From assembly GCA_047967505.1 (NCBI GenBank), contig CM106540.1: a DNA stretch of 64,000 bases. The stretch is one strand, 5' to 3'. Of the stretch, positions 21,651 through 33,164 are shown piece by piece. This DNA is from Dipteris shenzhenensis (Eukaryota; Polypodiophyta; Polypodiopsida; Gleicheniales). The position numbers and the translations under genes were made by a program. Each line of letters begins with the position of its first letter. The stretch's first letter is position 1. The notes under the pieces were generated by a model. That model was given only the letters and a program-made list of their open reading frames with translations. It was not told where the DNA came from and did no database searches.

Positions 21651-22930
21651 TCGAGGAGATCAATGCAGTCACACATGATAGTGACAATGACGTCCTCTTC
21701 ATGTCTACTTTATCTGTAGATTTGCTTACCACTTCAGATGATGCATATTCCCAGGATTGGATTTTGGATTTTGGTGCTTCATTCCATGTTACTCCCCATA
21801 GGGAATGGAACTTCTCCACTTATGATAGTGGAAAGACAGGTTGTGTGCATCTTGGAAATGACTATTTATGTGACATAGTGGGAGTAGGTGACATAAAGTT
21901 TTCTTTTGCAAATGGGTCTACATTTATTTTGAAACATGTGAGACATGTGCCTAAGTTGACCAAGAGTCTTATTTCAGTGGGTCAGCCAGATGATGCTGGT
22001 TTTCACACCATTTTTGGCTTTCAGAGTTGGAAAATTTAGAAGGGCTCTATGCTTTTGGCCAGGGGTGCCAAGTGTGGGACTTTGTATCCCTTACATGTAT
22101 CAAGGGTATTTGATCATGTTGTTTCAATAACCGAGAAGCCAAGCACTTCTTTGTGGCATTGCAGGTTGGGGCACATGAGCCAGAATGGAATGAAACTCTT
22201 ATGCCGTTTGGGTTATGTACTGCATTTGAGTTTCTCTGATTTTGAATTTTGTGAGCATTGTCTCTATGGGAAGTAGACTAAATCAGCCCATAAAAGAAGG
22301 GGAAAGAAAGAGTTTAAAAAGATTGATTTGGTACATTCAGACGTATGTGGTCCCATGCCTACACGGTCATTAGGTGGGGCTGAATACTATGTGACATTCA
22401 TTGATGATGCAACTAGGAAAGTGTGGGCTTATGCTATAGCTCGGAAGAGTGATGTGTTCCAGGTATTTCAGAAATGGCTGGCCTTGGTTGAGAATCAGTC
22501 AGGTAGAACGCTTAAATGCCTATGGACTAACAATGGTGGAGAGTATGTCTCTCATGACTTTCAGCATTTCTGTGATACACATGGGATTAAGAGGGAGCTC
22601 ACATCCCCTCATACTCCAGAGCAAAATCCAATTGTAGAAAAGATGAATCGTACCATTCAAGAAAGGTTGCAATGCATGCTTTCCAATGCAATTCTTTCTG
22701 GTGGTTTTTGGGCTGAGGCAATGAAGACTACAGTGCATGTGATCAATAGATCACCTAGTAAGAGTTTGGATGGTGGTATTCCTGAAGAGGCATGGAGTGG
22801 CAAGAAGCCCTCTTACTCTCATTTGCATATATTTGGGTGTGAGGCACATGCACATGTGTAGAAAGAGCTTCGAAAGAAGCTAGATCCTAAGTCTAGGAAA
22901 TGCACCTTTCTGGGTTATGGTGAAAGTGGA
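21650..22930 (+). pseudogene. pol: Copia protease and integrase of E2, catalytic residues damaged
   Basis: The protease triad reads DFG at about 21767 (WILDFGASFHVT), where Copia has DSG or DTG. Integrase follows after the zinc region LWHCRLGH and CEHC, with VHSDVCGPM, FIDDATRKVWAYA, CLWTNNGGEYVS and PEQNPIVEKMNRT. The second catalytic Asp of the D-D-E set is Asn (codon 22529-22531). In-frame TAG codons lie at 22037-22039, 22274-22276 and 22859-22861, all in the same reading frame. The protein was dead on several counts. Confidence 0.88.
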
Positions 22931-23910
22931 GAGATGGGCTATCATCTCTGGGATCCAGAAGCAAAGAAGATCATACGCAGAAATGATGTAGTCTTTAATG
23001 AGAAGAAGATGCATAAGGCACCCATGAGGGATGTTGAAATGAGGAGAATCACTTTCCAGGATGTGAATCCACTTGCATATGTTGATAGACAGCAAGCTGT
23101 TCATGCACCAAATGTGCAAGAAATGGTACCACCAAATACTCCCACAGGTATACAATCAAGGGTAGATGATGGATCATCTATTGGTGGAAATGATGAGCCA
23201 AATGTGGCTGATATGCAAGTGGGATAGCAAGCTGAAATGCCCTTGAGAAGATCATCTAGAGTGTCTAGACTGCCTGATAGGTTTGTTCTAGGTGATGCTT
23301 ACTGATTGCAGGGAGCTTCTTGCTACAGAGAGGCTATGATGCGCGAGGATCAATGCAAGTGGGAGTATGCTATTGAATCATAGATGAGTTCACTTATGAA
23401 GAATAAGACTTGGGACTTGGTCTATTTGCCACATGGAAAGAAAGCATTGCCATGTAAATGGGTCTACAAGATGAAGGTCACAGGTGATGATGTGCCTAGG
23501 TACAAGGCCCGTTTGGTCACTAAAGGGTTCAAGCAAGAGAAGGGTGTGGACTTTGATGAGATATTCTCTCCGATTGTGAAGATGACCACACTTAGATGCA
23601 TACTTGGACTAGTGGCATCAGAGGATATGGAGCTTATGCAGATGGATGTCAAGACAGCTTTCTTGCATGGGGATTTCATGAGGAAATTTACATGGTGCAG
23701 CCGGAAGGCTTTGAAGAAAAGGGCAAAGTGCATTTAGTTTGTAAGTTGAAGAAGAGTCTCTATGGCCTTAAGCAAGAGCCTAGAGAATGGTATCAAAAGT
23801 TTGATGCTTTCATTTGATCCCAGAGTTTTAGGAGTAAAATTGATAACTGCGTCTACACTAAAAGGGCTAAGGATAATAGCCTAATAATCCTGGCACTATA
23901 TGTGGATGAT
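22931..23910 (+). pseudogene. pol: Copia reverse transcriptase of E2, broken
   Basis: Shows GYHLWDPEAKKIIRRNDVVF, a linker with TAG at 23225-23227, a TGA near 23303 and TAG at 23381-23383, then RT: WDLVYLPHGKKALPCKWVYK, QMDVKTAFLHG, a frameshift near 23680, LYGLKQEPREWYQKFDAF, TGA at 23815-23817 and the YVDD catalytic box at 23899-23910. Confidence 0.88.
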
Positions 23911-24614
23911 ATGCTATTGGCTAGCAAGAATACTTGTGAGCTAGATGCATTGAAGGCCAAGTTGCATGAGGCCTTTGATATGAAGGATTTGGGACTTGCA
24001 AGTCATATTCTTGGTATGCGCATCACGCGTGATCGGAGTAGGGAACTCCTTTGGCTTTCACAGAAGGAGTATGTTACAAAAGTATTGCAGCATTTCAATA
24101 TGGAGGGGGGAAGGCAGTGAGTACTCCATTGCCTCCATATGTGAAACTGAGTCATACACATAGTCCCAAATCAGATGAGGAAAGGGCCATGATGGCCAAG
24201 GTTCCTTATGCATCAACAGCTAGGAGTCTTATGTATGCTATGATAGCTACTAGACCAAACATTGCATTTGCAATGGGAGTTGTTAGCCGGTATATGGCTA
24301 ATCTAGGAAAGAGGCATTGGGAGGTAGTTAAGTGCATCATGAGGTACATGAAGGGTACCAAGGACATGTGCATCTGCTTTGGTAGAGGAGACATGTATGT
24401 ACTTGGGTACACAGATTCAGACTATGCAGGGCATGTGGATAGTAAGAAATCCACTTCTGGTTATGTGTTCACCTTTACAGGTGGTGCAGTGTCGTGGATG
24501 TCTCACGCACAAAAGTGCATTGCTTTGTCTACCATAGAGGCTGAGTATGTGGCCTGCCACAAAGGGTTGCAAGGAGGCTATATGGCTTGATCGTCTAGTG
24601 GGAGATTTGGGGAT
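23911..24614 (+). pseudogene. pol: Copia RNase H of E2, truncated
   Basis: Continues from the YVDD box through FDMKDLGLASHILGM, a frameshift near 24110, then RPNIAFAMGVVSRYM, YTDSDYAGHVDSKKSTSGYVF and ALSTIEAEYVA. A last frameshift near 24565 gives KEAIWLDRLVGDLGI, where coding homology ends abruptly at the LTR remnant. Confidence 0.88.
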
Positions 24615-24690
24615 CACCCACCAAAACTTGTGTGGCTCTCTGTTTCTCTCTCTTTCTCTTCTGTTCTTGCTTCTGTTGAGGGCATTCTCA
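24615..24690 (+). repeat. Remnant of the 3' LTR of E2
   Basis: 76 bp matching 19279-19354 with seven transitions, joined directly to RNase H. Confidence 0.85.
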
Positions 24691-25330
24691 AGGTCCTTGA
24701 CACTTATAGCAAGCCACCAATTGGTTGGCTAGCATCTTGTAGGAACAGTAACTAGCTCGGTGTGGTCCTTGATAGGTATAGCATTGCATAGATGGTCTGC
24801 ATACCAAAGTATTCATATCGCAGGCTCTTTGTGTGGTGGGAGCCATTTGGTAAAACAAGTTGTACTATTCATCTTGCATGATATAATGACTTATCTGGCT
24901 ATATTGGTATAAGGGACACCTGCATGGCAAGGAGTAATTTGCCGAAGGCACATAATTTGCATCCTCGCACTCACTAGATGGCTCCTCAATGATCACATGA
25001 TTCATGGGGGTAATCTAAGGTGGTGGAGGTTGAGGGCCTAAAATAGCATTGGTAATGGAAGGGTTTGAGCCCTATATTTCCCTTGATTGAAAAAGGGGGA
25101 TACTTGAATAGCTAATTGTCCCTAGTTGAACAGATTTGGTGGTGTGAGCAAGGTCAAGGGTTGCCTCTGCTAGTACATTGGATGGAGGATAACCTTAGTA
25201 TATCGACACTGAGATGTCTCATGATTTCCTCATCTAGCACAATGGGCACAGTAAAGTGCTAGCATAGCCCTATGACATGGGCACTCATTGGGATGGTTGC
25301 CCATGAAAAGACCACACCACATGTTATCTC
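24691..25330 (-). pseudogene. Decayed gag with several zinc knuckles
   Basis: On the minus strand the segment gives CGLFMGNHPNEC (about 25320-25280), CAHC...GNHETSQC (about 25250-25205) and finally ACYKCQG (about 24714-24697), which stops at the right end of E2. Stops intervene. The pattern of several CCHC-like knuckles fits Gypsy-type or related gag. On the far side of E2 the minus strand continues with HRPHFLKDYP (about 19185-19155), which could be the lost second half of the CYKC knuckle. Confidence 0.55.
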
Positions 25331-27797
25331 TTCTAGGGAATAGAAGAGGATTGCTTGCTCTTTCTCTTGTCAATCCCCCCTTGAATTATTGGGCCACCCA
25401 ATTTAAGAGATTGGTGGCCAACACATCTATATTTGGCAAATGGAGTTTCCTCTTGGATTCACCACACTAATGGTATTACCAATGTCTGACAAATTGGACG
25501 AAGCCACTTGTGTCCACAATCACAAGGTGAAGAACATGGATGTGTATCCAGCCCCCTTGACCAAGACGAGTTGCAAATTTTATGGAATGGCATGTAGGTC
25601 TATGACATTTCAAAGCCTTTGGGTCAATGCCTCTTTCAAGTAAAAGGCATTTTGATGTGGACCATGCATGATTATCCTAGATTGCATGATTGCTCAGGTA
25701 TGAAATGTCCATTCCCCCCGCCTCACCAAAATTGATTTGTGATTGCTTGTTTTGCCATTGATGGTGTTCTTCTTTCACTTCTCAAGACTATTTTCTTTTG
25801 TTCCATAATTTTAATTGGTCTCCAAGTGTCTAGATACAATGCATGTCCCCTTTGTGGAGTTAGTTTATGCAATCAGTACTCAAAAAATATTTCAAAGATG
25901 GTATATGAGAAGCACATGCGGTTTCTTCCTATGGACCATCCATATCAAGTCAATCCATATTTTGGGGAGGCTGAACTAGCTCCTCTTCCTCCAGTCTCAT
26001 GAGATCTGGTGATTGGGAGCGACTTTGGCATGATCCAAAATTCAAAACACCTCCACCTGGCATGCAACATCTTTCCATATTTTACTCTCTTCCTTATTGG
26101 AGGCATCATAAAGTGACATATGTACTAGACCCAATGCATATATTCAAATATGTGTCAAAACATTTGTGGAAACATATGACTGGGGATAGAGATACTCCAA
26201 AAGCACGAGAGGACTTGAAACTAGTGTAAAACAAAAGACCCTTCTGGCCAAAACAAAATCGTGTCAACAAGGTGATTTTACCAAAGGCACCATGGGTATT
26301 GACAAAAGTAGAGGAGGCCTCGGTGAATAGTATTATCATGGATATGAAAACCCCAATCGAAAACATGGCATAACTTAAAGGGTTACTTAGAATGGAAAAT
26401 TAAGTGGTCTAAAGTCACATGATTGGCACAAAATGATACAGGTAACTTTATTTCCATGTGGAAACATTTTTGAACTCTTGTTTCAATTTTGCTAGCACAT
26501 GATTGTTACTATAATATGTACTTCCAATTGCTTTGTGGGGATGCAGTACTAAAGATGCATCAAATTCCATCAACAAGCTCAATGCATTTGTGAGGTATGT
26601 TAGTGGGTTTGCTAAAGCATGTCTAATTTCCCTTCTCACATTGGCAAAAGTTAGTTACATTGCTTATCAATGGTTACCATGTAGGATGATATCATCAAAA
26701 GAAATCAAGAAGTCATCCATTTCAAAATTGAGAATAATCGCCATTGAAGCCATATGTTTGATTGAAAAGGCATTTCCAATAAGTATCATGGACATCCAAT
26801 CGCATCCACTTGTCCACTTAGTGGCATGTGTAGGCACTTTATATAGCCAGTGGATGTTTGTCTTGGAGCAGTTTATGAAGGTGTTGAAAGGGTATGTAAG
26901 AAAAAAAGCCAGACCAGAGGGAATCATGATAGAAGGATGGATGGTGCAAGAGTCATTGTTTACATTATGGAGTTTCTTGTACAACTCATGCCGGATATGC
27001 CATGACTCTAGGATGATAGTGATGACCCATGGGTTGTAGGAGAGATTGGACAAGGGGAGGGAAAGCAAAAGAAAATGAGTGTCCTCTTGTGACTAAAAGT
27101 CAACAACTTTTGTCTTTATAATCGTGGAGATATGGAGAAATGGATCAAACGACATGAAGAAGAAAGAGCAAATAGAAAGGAGGAAAGAAAAGCATGGCAA
27201 AGGGCTAATAGAGGTAAGAAGTATCCCCCAAAGTTATCAAGAATGGCTGCTAAATGCACCATTGATTGGTTAGATGACACCCTTGAAGATGCCAATCGAA
27301 GAGGGGAGATTGTGATGGATACGGAGGAGGAATGTGCATGAGGTTGTGATCTAGAGATATATAATCATGTTGCTTTTATTTACATTTGTTTATAAAAAAT
27401 GTGTATATATTAACAAGGAGAATCCATTTACTTTACAATAACGTTCATTGAATGCAATATGGGTGTATGGTAACCACTACAAAGTAGAGAAAATTGATGT
27501 AAAGCGTGACAGATTTGATCGAGGAGTCATGGCCAACTTTTTGCAAGATAGTAGAGCAAGTGCGAGGGATACAAATCTCATCTCGAAGTAGATTATGTTG
27601 TAATCACACAAGATATTTTGCAAGTGAATTTTAAAAATTTTCAAGTATTTATAGTCGATGTCAAATGGTTTAAAGTCATTTGCAGAGATGCTCAAGCTAT
27701 AATCAGAAAGGATCCAAGTGGGTTTTTTTCCATTAACTCAACAAAAATTTGGGATGACCTTATTGACACATTCGTGCTACCCACTCATTGCGAGCAA

Positions 27798-27883
27798 GTA
27801 AGAATTTTTATTATATGGATATTATTTGTCCTTCGACCTCATTAAAGCTTGCATCATGAACATATCATGGATTTTTGTCTTAG
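27798..27883 (+). other. Intron in the tnp2 relic
   Basis: GTAAGAATTT follows THCEQ and TTTTGTCTTAG precedes VVFQP. The 86-bp length and GT-AG ends fit a plant intron, and removing it joins two conserved tnp2 segments in frame. Confidence 0.75.
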
Positions 27884-28017
27884 GTGGTCTTTCAACCTGA
27901 TTGAGTGGACAACTAGTGGTGGTTCAACCTCATTAAATCTTGCATCATGAACATATCATGGATTTTTGTCTTTGGTGGTTTTTCAACCTGGTCAAGTGGA
28001 CAGTGGTGGTTTGTGAT
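27836..28017 (+). repeat. 91-bp tandem duplication over the 3' splice region
   Basis: ACCTCATTAAA...TGGATTTTTGTCTT...GGTGG...TCAACCTG...AGTGGAC occurs from 27836 and again from 27927. The second copy has TTTG where the first has the splice acceptor TTAG. Confidence 0.88.
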
Positions 28018-28250
28018 TCAAGTTGCACCTAGAAACCAACATGTCTTTCAAGATGTGGAAATAAACAATGAAATGGAATATCAAGATATACATGGATTGG
28101 AAGCTAGCACTTCTGATAACCCTTCTATTAGAGTTTTGGAATGTAAAGACATCTTGAGTTCCTTAGAGTGTTTCTCAAACACTAACTTTGGGGACCTCGA
28201 TCTACATGCTGAAGATATGCAAGACCTGGCCACGGATGATTGTTGAGAGG

Positions 28251-29296
28251 ATGAGAATCATACTCATGATCGAGATTCCACCGAGGCTTCAATTGATTAA
28301 AGGACAAAGAGCAAAACTAAAAGGTCAATGGATTTCATTATTAAAAGGTGTTGGGTTAAATTCACCATCCTAATGTGTTGGATAGTTAATGCTAATGTAC
28401 TTGCATGGTTATCGATGCTTTTATCAATGCTATGTATTCCCAGAGAGCTTTTTTATGCTTTTATCGATGCTTTCTTCAAAACTTAACACTTATATGGATG
28501 GTAATATTGATGTTAATATCAACATCCTGCGATCTCTTTGCTTATATTGATGGACGTCATTTTGAATGCAAAATGAAGTAAAAAGCATCAATGAACAACA
28601 TCAAAAAAGAGGCTAATGGTAGTAGTGCATGCCACATAGGCACTACCATGTGGCAGCAGTCCCTTGTTAAGCATGCCTCTCCATAGGCACACACAGACAT
28701 TGCATGTTGCATGCACATAAGCCTCTACATCGATGCCTCTAACCTAGCACCTAAAACAAACAAAAGAAAAAGAATTATTTGTCACTTTTTCATTGCTTGA
28801 CGATTGCTCTCTAGATCTAGATCAGAGTAGATTATATTATCCTTAGAGTAGAGAACTCCAAAGCAGCCAATCAAAGCCATACCCAAAAATTCCCAAATAG
28901 TTCCTACTCGGAGTCAACCCCTATGCTCACATGCAGTTTCACAGATCATCACATTTCTTGAAACCCGACCACTATAAATTCAATGAGAATACTTCATAGT
29001 TTTTTTAGAGGCATTGGTCGATTGATCATCAGTGGGTAGATTGCACATGATTTGATTTTACACACAAATGCCAACATTGTAAAGCCTATTGGAAATTTTT
29101 TTGCATTATGCATATCATTTAAGCCTTGTAAAGCCTCTTGGATATTCCTAACATCTTTTGTCATAAGCCTTGTAATAGATTAGAATATATTGCAATTCTT
29201 TCTTCATATATAGTTTAGATTTCACTTGATACAGACAGTGTTTTGCAATTGATTCACGCATTGAAATTTCACACTAGATTAAGCATTTCTTGCACC
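28251..29296. other. Interval without a clear gene
   Basis: No coding motif found. A local inverted repeat around GGTAGTAGTGCATGCC (about 28617-28650) is present. The right part precedes a Copia gag start and may be the LTR and leader of that element, but I found no primer-binding site. Confidence 0.4.
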
Positions 29297-29600
29297 ATGT
29301 CTACCACTAACAACCTCAATTTTGAGGCATCTGCTAAGCTAGACAATTCTAACTATGGCACATTGAAATACCAAGTGGAGACCATTCTTGTACTTCAAGA
29401 CAAATGAGAGTATGTTGATGGGTCTACAGCTAGACCATCGAACCGGTCTAGCAACAACTCCCACCATTGCCACAGCACAAACATAGGGATCTACACTTGT
29501 ACCGTGTCCACATCTACATAGATCCTGCCATTGTCCAAGCACAAGTATAATGGGATAAGAAAGATAAATATGCATATCATTTGATCAAACAGAATGTGCA
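29297..29600 (+). pseudogene. gag: Copia Gag N-terminal fragment
   Basis: ATG 29297 opens MSTTNNLNFEASAKLDNSNY, then TLKYQVETILVLQDK, a standard Copia Gag start, followed by a stop. Further on, WDKKDKYAYHLIKQNV shows the next conserved gag segment. Coding ends abruptly where an E1-family LTR begins. Confidence 0.8.
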
Positions 29601-29912
29601 CGTTGTGCATTTATGTCACCGACTTGTTAGCTGCAGATGCGGTTGGTACACCGCCCACGAATAATAGCTGGATGACAGCTATCCTTATCTACTCTAGTTC
29701 GTGGCTCAGTTAGTATGCCACCTTAGTTAGTTGAGTTTGGTTTGAGACCCACATATAGGGTTCTTCTATTTCTTTGTACTAGAGTTCTTTTTGGCTTTCA
29801 CAACTAAGAAGAGGAAAACTGTTTTCATCCTCCACCTGTGTGTGTGTTCCCCCATTGTGTATGTGAGAAAGTCACAAGTGAGACTCCTTCCCTCTCTCCC
29901 ACTATCTTCACA
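29601..29912 (+). repeat. E1-family LTR lacking its first ~41 bp
   Basis: Matches the E1 LTR from GTTGTGCATTTATGTC to the end CTTCACA with a small number of differences. The first ~41 bp are missing and no PBS follows, so it is a broken solo LTR fused to gag of another element. Confidence 0.9.
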
Positions 29913-30890
29913 CATCAGCACATTGACCAGTCAACGTTTGCTATGTAATTTTGCCACATCATCCTGCCAACTCATCAACCATGTCATCACTGACACGTCA
30001 ATAATGCCATGTCATCAATGCCACATCATCTGCTGACATCATCATTTGTGCCACCTCAGCTGTCCAGTCAGCACTGACCTCTGTAGTTTATGACAGTAGT
30101 TGGTGCATGACAAAGAAAGACCATAACAAAAGACATAGAGCTAGTAAAAGAAGCAAGATTGAAGCTTGATAATGTCGCCACAATGTACCCAATGCACATT
30201 GGACAAGCCAAAAGAGCTGCGAAGGTGCTGAGGAATATCTTGGGCCAATACCTCAAGAAATGAAAAAAAATAAGGCAGAAGAATGTCCAACTCAGCAGTA
30301 GTCAAAGCTAACAATAAAGAAGCTCTAAAGAAGATCAATATATCAACTTTACCAAAGATTAGTGGACAAAGATGCCAACAACACTCGCAAATATTCTACT
30401 TCTGCAATCCGACTATGCTACGCAACTAGCATCAACATCTATGCCATAGAATCAAGTCAAGAACATTTTGACACACTCAATCTATTTTATGGAGGCACTC
30501 CCAGTGGATGTCAGAAGAAACTAAGAACCCACTATCACCAAACCGAGTTGGCTCTTTATACTTCACAAGAAATAGAGCAAGAGCTAAAGATGAAAGTCAA
30601 GCAGATCCAGATGGTGATAGCATCTGCGAGGATCCTGACTTCATACCAAGCGAAGAAAGTTCATCAACAAACTCAGCTCACAACTGGAAAATCCAAGAAG
30701 CAACAAATGATCTTGGAGTGTTGAGTGATTCAACACCTACTAAAACTTTCCTATAAACTACATTTGGCACACATTTAGTTTCCGGCTTACACATTGCTGC
30801 TCAAAGACAATTGAACTTCAATCCCTTGCCACCCCAACCAAAAAAGAGAGCACTTGTAGAACCCATTAGTCAAAGAAGAAAAATTTGATG
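29913..30890. other. Interval with degenerate CATCA-rich tract
   Basis: From about 29930 to 30080 short phrases such as GCCACATCATC and CATGTCATCA recur irregularly. Frames at 30362-30756 show no family motif. They may be the upstream part of the Gypsy gag relic that follows. Confidence 0.4.
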
Positions 30891-30899
30891 CGAAGAATA

Positions 30900-31390
30900 G
30901 ACGAGACCGAGATAGCCATGTCGGGTAGTTCAAGACTCATTGGACTACTAGTGGATTTGGGTAACTACCTGATGCAATGAAGAAATAATAATTTGTAGCT
31001 ACCTTTAAGAGTAAGGCAATGAGTTGGTTTATGCAGTATGGTCTATCTCACTTTGTAGATTATGATTCCTTGAAAAACTCATTCTTGAGTAGATTCAAAA
31101 AACAAGACTCCATAAGCAGTGCTTTAGAAGCTGCATCTGGAATATGAAACAGAAAGACCTATTGGTGAAGGACTATACATAGAAGTTCAAGAATCTAAAC
31201 CAGAGGCTACTTGCCCCGATTAAGATAAAGACCTTTTGTCTCACATATTTGGTGTGCCTTGTTGTAATGGATTTCCAAAACAAATTTGGGTATGAGGCTA
31301 TACTAGGGATAACTTTCTTGCATATGGCAGGATTGGTCCATGATTGATGCTCCAACAACATTTACCTAAGGAAAGATTAGCAAGTTGTGA
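30900..31390 (+). pseudogene. gag: Gypsy-type gag (retrotransposon gag family) relic
   Basis: KSKAMSWFMQYGLSHFVDY...LKNSFLSRFKKQD (about 31009-31110) and, after a frameshift, KQKDLLVKDYT and KFKNLNQRLLAPIKI (about 31145-31230) match the conserved core of the PF03732-type Gag: a W in the first helix, the F-L-x-x-F motif and the Y-x-x-x-F-x-x-L segment. Stops interrupt it, and no protease or pol follows. Confidence 0.7.
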
Positions 31391-31793
31391 GAGTTGATCT
31401 CCAAACATGGAAGGCTTACACTATGTTGGAAAATCTATCTATAGTTGAATAATAGGTCTGTGCCGGTAAAGATGGTTAAAATATGTGAGAAATAGGTCAA
31501 TGAGAAGAGTCTTGATGAACCTTGGTGTCCTCCTTTACCTAAATGTGATCGATGAACCAAGGTTTACCATCTATTACCAGTAGTGTGGTTGTAGCACGAC
31601 TAGCTATATCCACCCTGTGTATGCCAATCATCCTCTCACCACTATTTCTAAAGGCTGCATTGGATGAACTTAGTGAGATATTGCACCTCCATGATGTCGT
31701 TGCGGGTGAGGTGGAAGCTGTTCAGCTTTCCTTTCCATCTATTGACATGCGCCACATCCTCAATCATTCAAAATGAAGTGATAGTGTCATACC

Positions 31794-31956
31794 ATTCCCG
31801 CTGGGTTGGTGCCTTATGTCTATTCCATTGAGTCGGTGCCTTAGCTCTATCCCATTGGGTTGGTGCCTTAGCTCTATCTCGCCAATTCGATGCCTTAGAT
31901 CTATCCCACTGGGTTGGTGCTTTAGCTCTATCCCACCACGTCAGTGCTTTAGCTCT
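31794..31956. repeat. 27-bp minisatellite, six copies
   Basis: Units such as ATCCCATTGGGTTGGTGCCT plus TAGCTCT repeat head to tail, with one 28-bp unit and a partial seventh. Because 27 is divisible by three, a repeated DRAKAPTQW peptide is readable on the minus strand; nothing suggests it is a gene. Confidence 0.9.
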
Positions 31957-33164
31957 ATCCTGTTGGTGTAGGCCTCTATCCTCCCATCTGAAGGGACAGC
32001 TCTGGGAACACAAAAAATAGGAAAAAGCAGGGATATAAGTGTAATATAGAACCTAAAAGTAGGGCCTCAAGCATCAAGAAATGATAAAATTTGCATGCTG
32101 CCCCTTGACCCCGAGTAGAGGTAGACTCAACCTAGAATTGGGGCCTCAAATTTGCCAATGAAGACATGATCTTGAGATCAATAAAAGCTCAAAAGTTGGT
32201 TCTCACTCCTTGCAAGAACCACTGCCAGGTGAATTATCCAGCCCAGAAGAGTCCATTAGTTAGGATAGAGACATGGGTAAATCCTCTAATGATAGATCCT
32301 CAGTGGATCTGAACTCCATCTGCAATGATCTCCACTCTCCTACCCCATCTGTAGCAATAGATTAAGGGAAACCTTTTCCAATATCATGGGAAGTTTTGGA
32401 TTGATAGCCCAACATAATTGCTAAACCCATTTGTTGGGCAGACTAGGGCTTCCCTCCTTCTCTCGTGGAAACACATTGCAACAATCTGGGATCCTCTTGA
32501 GTGACACTTGCAGATGGATCGTGCTTTGCATTACTCTCACAAAGAGTAGCTTGGAGTGGAGGCTCCATCAACATTCCTTCAAGACCATTGATACTACATA
32601 GTTAGAGGTGGGGGCGTTCTCATTAAAGTAGTGAGTGGCATTAATATGGCAGCTTGGCTTTATTTTTAGTGCAATGGGTGAGGAGTCATTGCGTTATTTA
32701 TATAACAGGTGATGACTTAGTTAATCATTATGTTATTAGTCATGCTACATTATCATTATAGCAGTGACTCAATTTTGTGGGCCCTCATGAGAAATTTGAC
32801 AACCTGGCTGACTTCTATGGCCTTCACCTTAGTGTGTGCAAGTGCATATGAAATGGTGTGGATGAAGAGCTTCAAGTGCTATAATCCAATCATAAGGGAG
32901 TCATGCATCAGTTGGGATTTAGTTGAGCACACAAAACAACAAATGCCATTTGTAATTCACATGATGATATGGCTAAAAGTTAGGCTGATGGACAACCACA
33001 TAGGGTACCTCATCCGCTAATGGAAGGGGGGTTACATATGTGAGAGACACAAACCCTTGGTTAGGTAGATTGCAAAGCAATATGTCCCAACTGAGCTCCA
33101 ACCGAGTATGGTGAGAAATATCCAAACTATGTCCGATCTTACTACTATAAATCTGTCTCAAAAG
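31957..33164. other. Interval without a supported gene
   Basis: Only isolated short frames without motifs. No repeats that I could define. Confidence 0.4.

Larger units (their letters stand above)
19202..24690 (+). mobile_element. Decayed, 3'-truncated Copia element (E2)
   Basis: Contains a PBS, gag, protease, integrase, RT and most of RNase H in Copia order. The left LTR ends at 19354, and the last 76 bp of it recur at 24615-24690 with seven differences, all transitions (about 9%), so the element is much older than E1. RNase H is joined directly to this LTR remnant, so one deletion removed the end of the polyprotein, the PPT and most of the 3' LTR. The exact left end is uncertain: AGGTC at 19197-19201 and 24691-24695 is a candidate target duplication, but two extra bases then precede the first TG. 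Confidence 0.85.
25739..28250 (+). pseudogene. CACTA (En/Spm) tnp2 transposase relic
   Basis: Successive islands match the plant tnp2 transposase in order: YNACPLCG (25840s) with RFLPMDHPY, LPYWRHHKVTYVLDPMHIFK, the DUF4218-like HPLVHLVACVGTLYSQWMFVLEQFMKVLKGYVRKKARPEG (26800-26930), YGNHYKV with DSGV-like GVMANFL and SRASARDTNL (27470-27590), and FVLPTHCEQ (27770-27797), which resumes after an intron as VVFQP and VIQVAPRNQHVFQD. Tnp2 would excise and reinsert CACTA elements in the nucleus. Stops and frameshifts separate the islands, so this copy is inactive. I could not place the CACTA termini. Confidence 0.85.

Noticed and set aside
31768-32013. Minus-strand frame with repeated DRAKAPTQW
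   Set aside because: The 27-bp unit is divisible by three, so a repeated peptide follows automatically; no start context or family support.
32730-33020. 96-codon frame
   Set aside because: No family motif and no conserved neighbour; length is within chance for this AT content.
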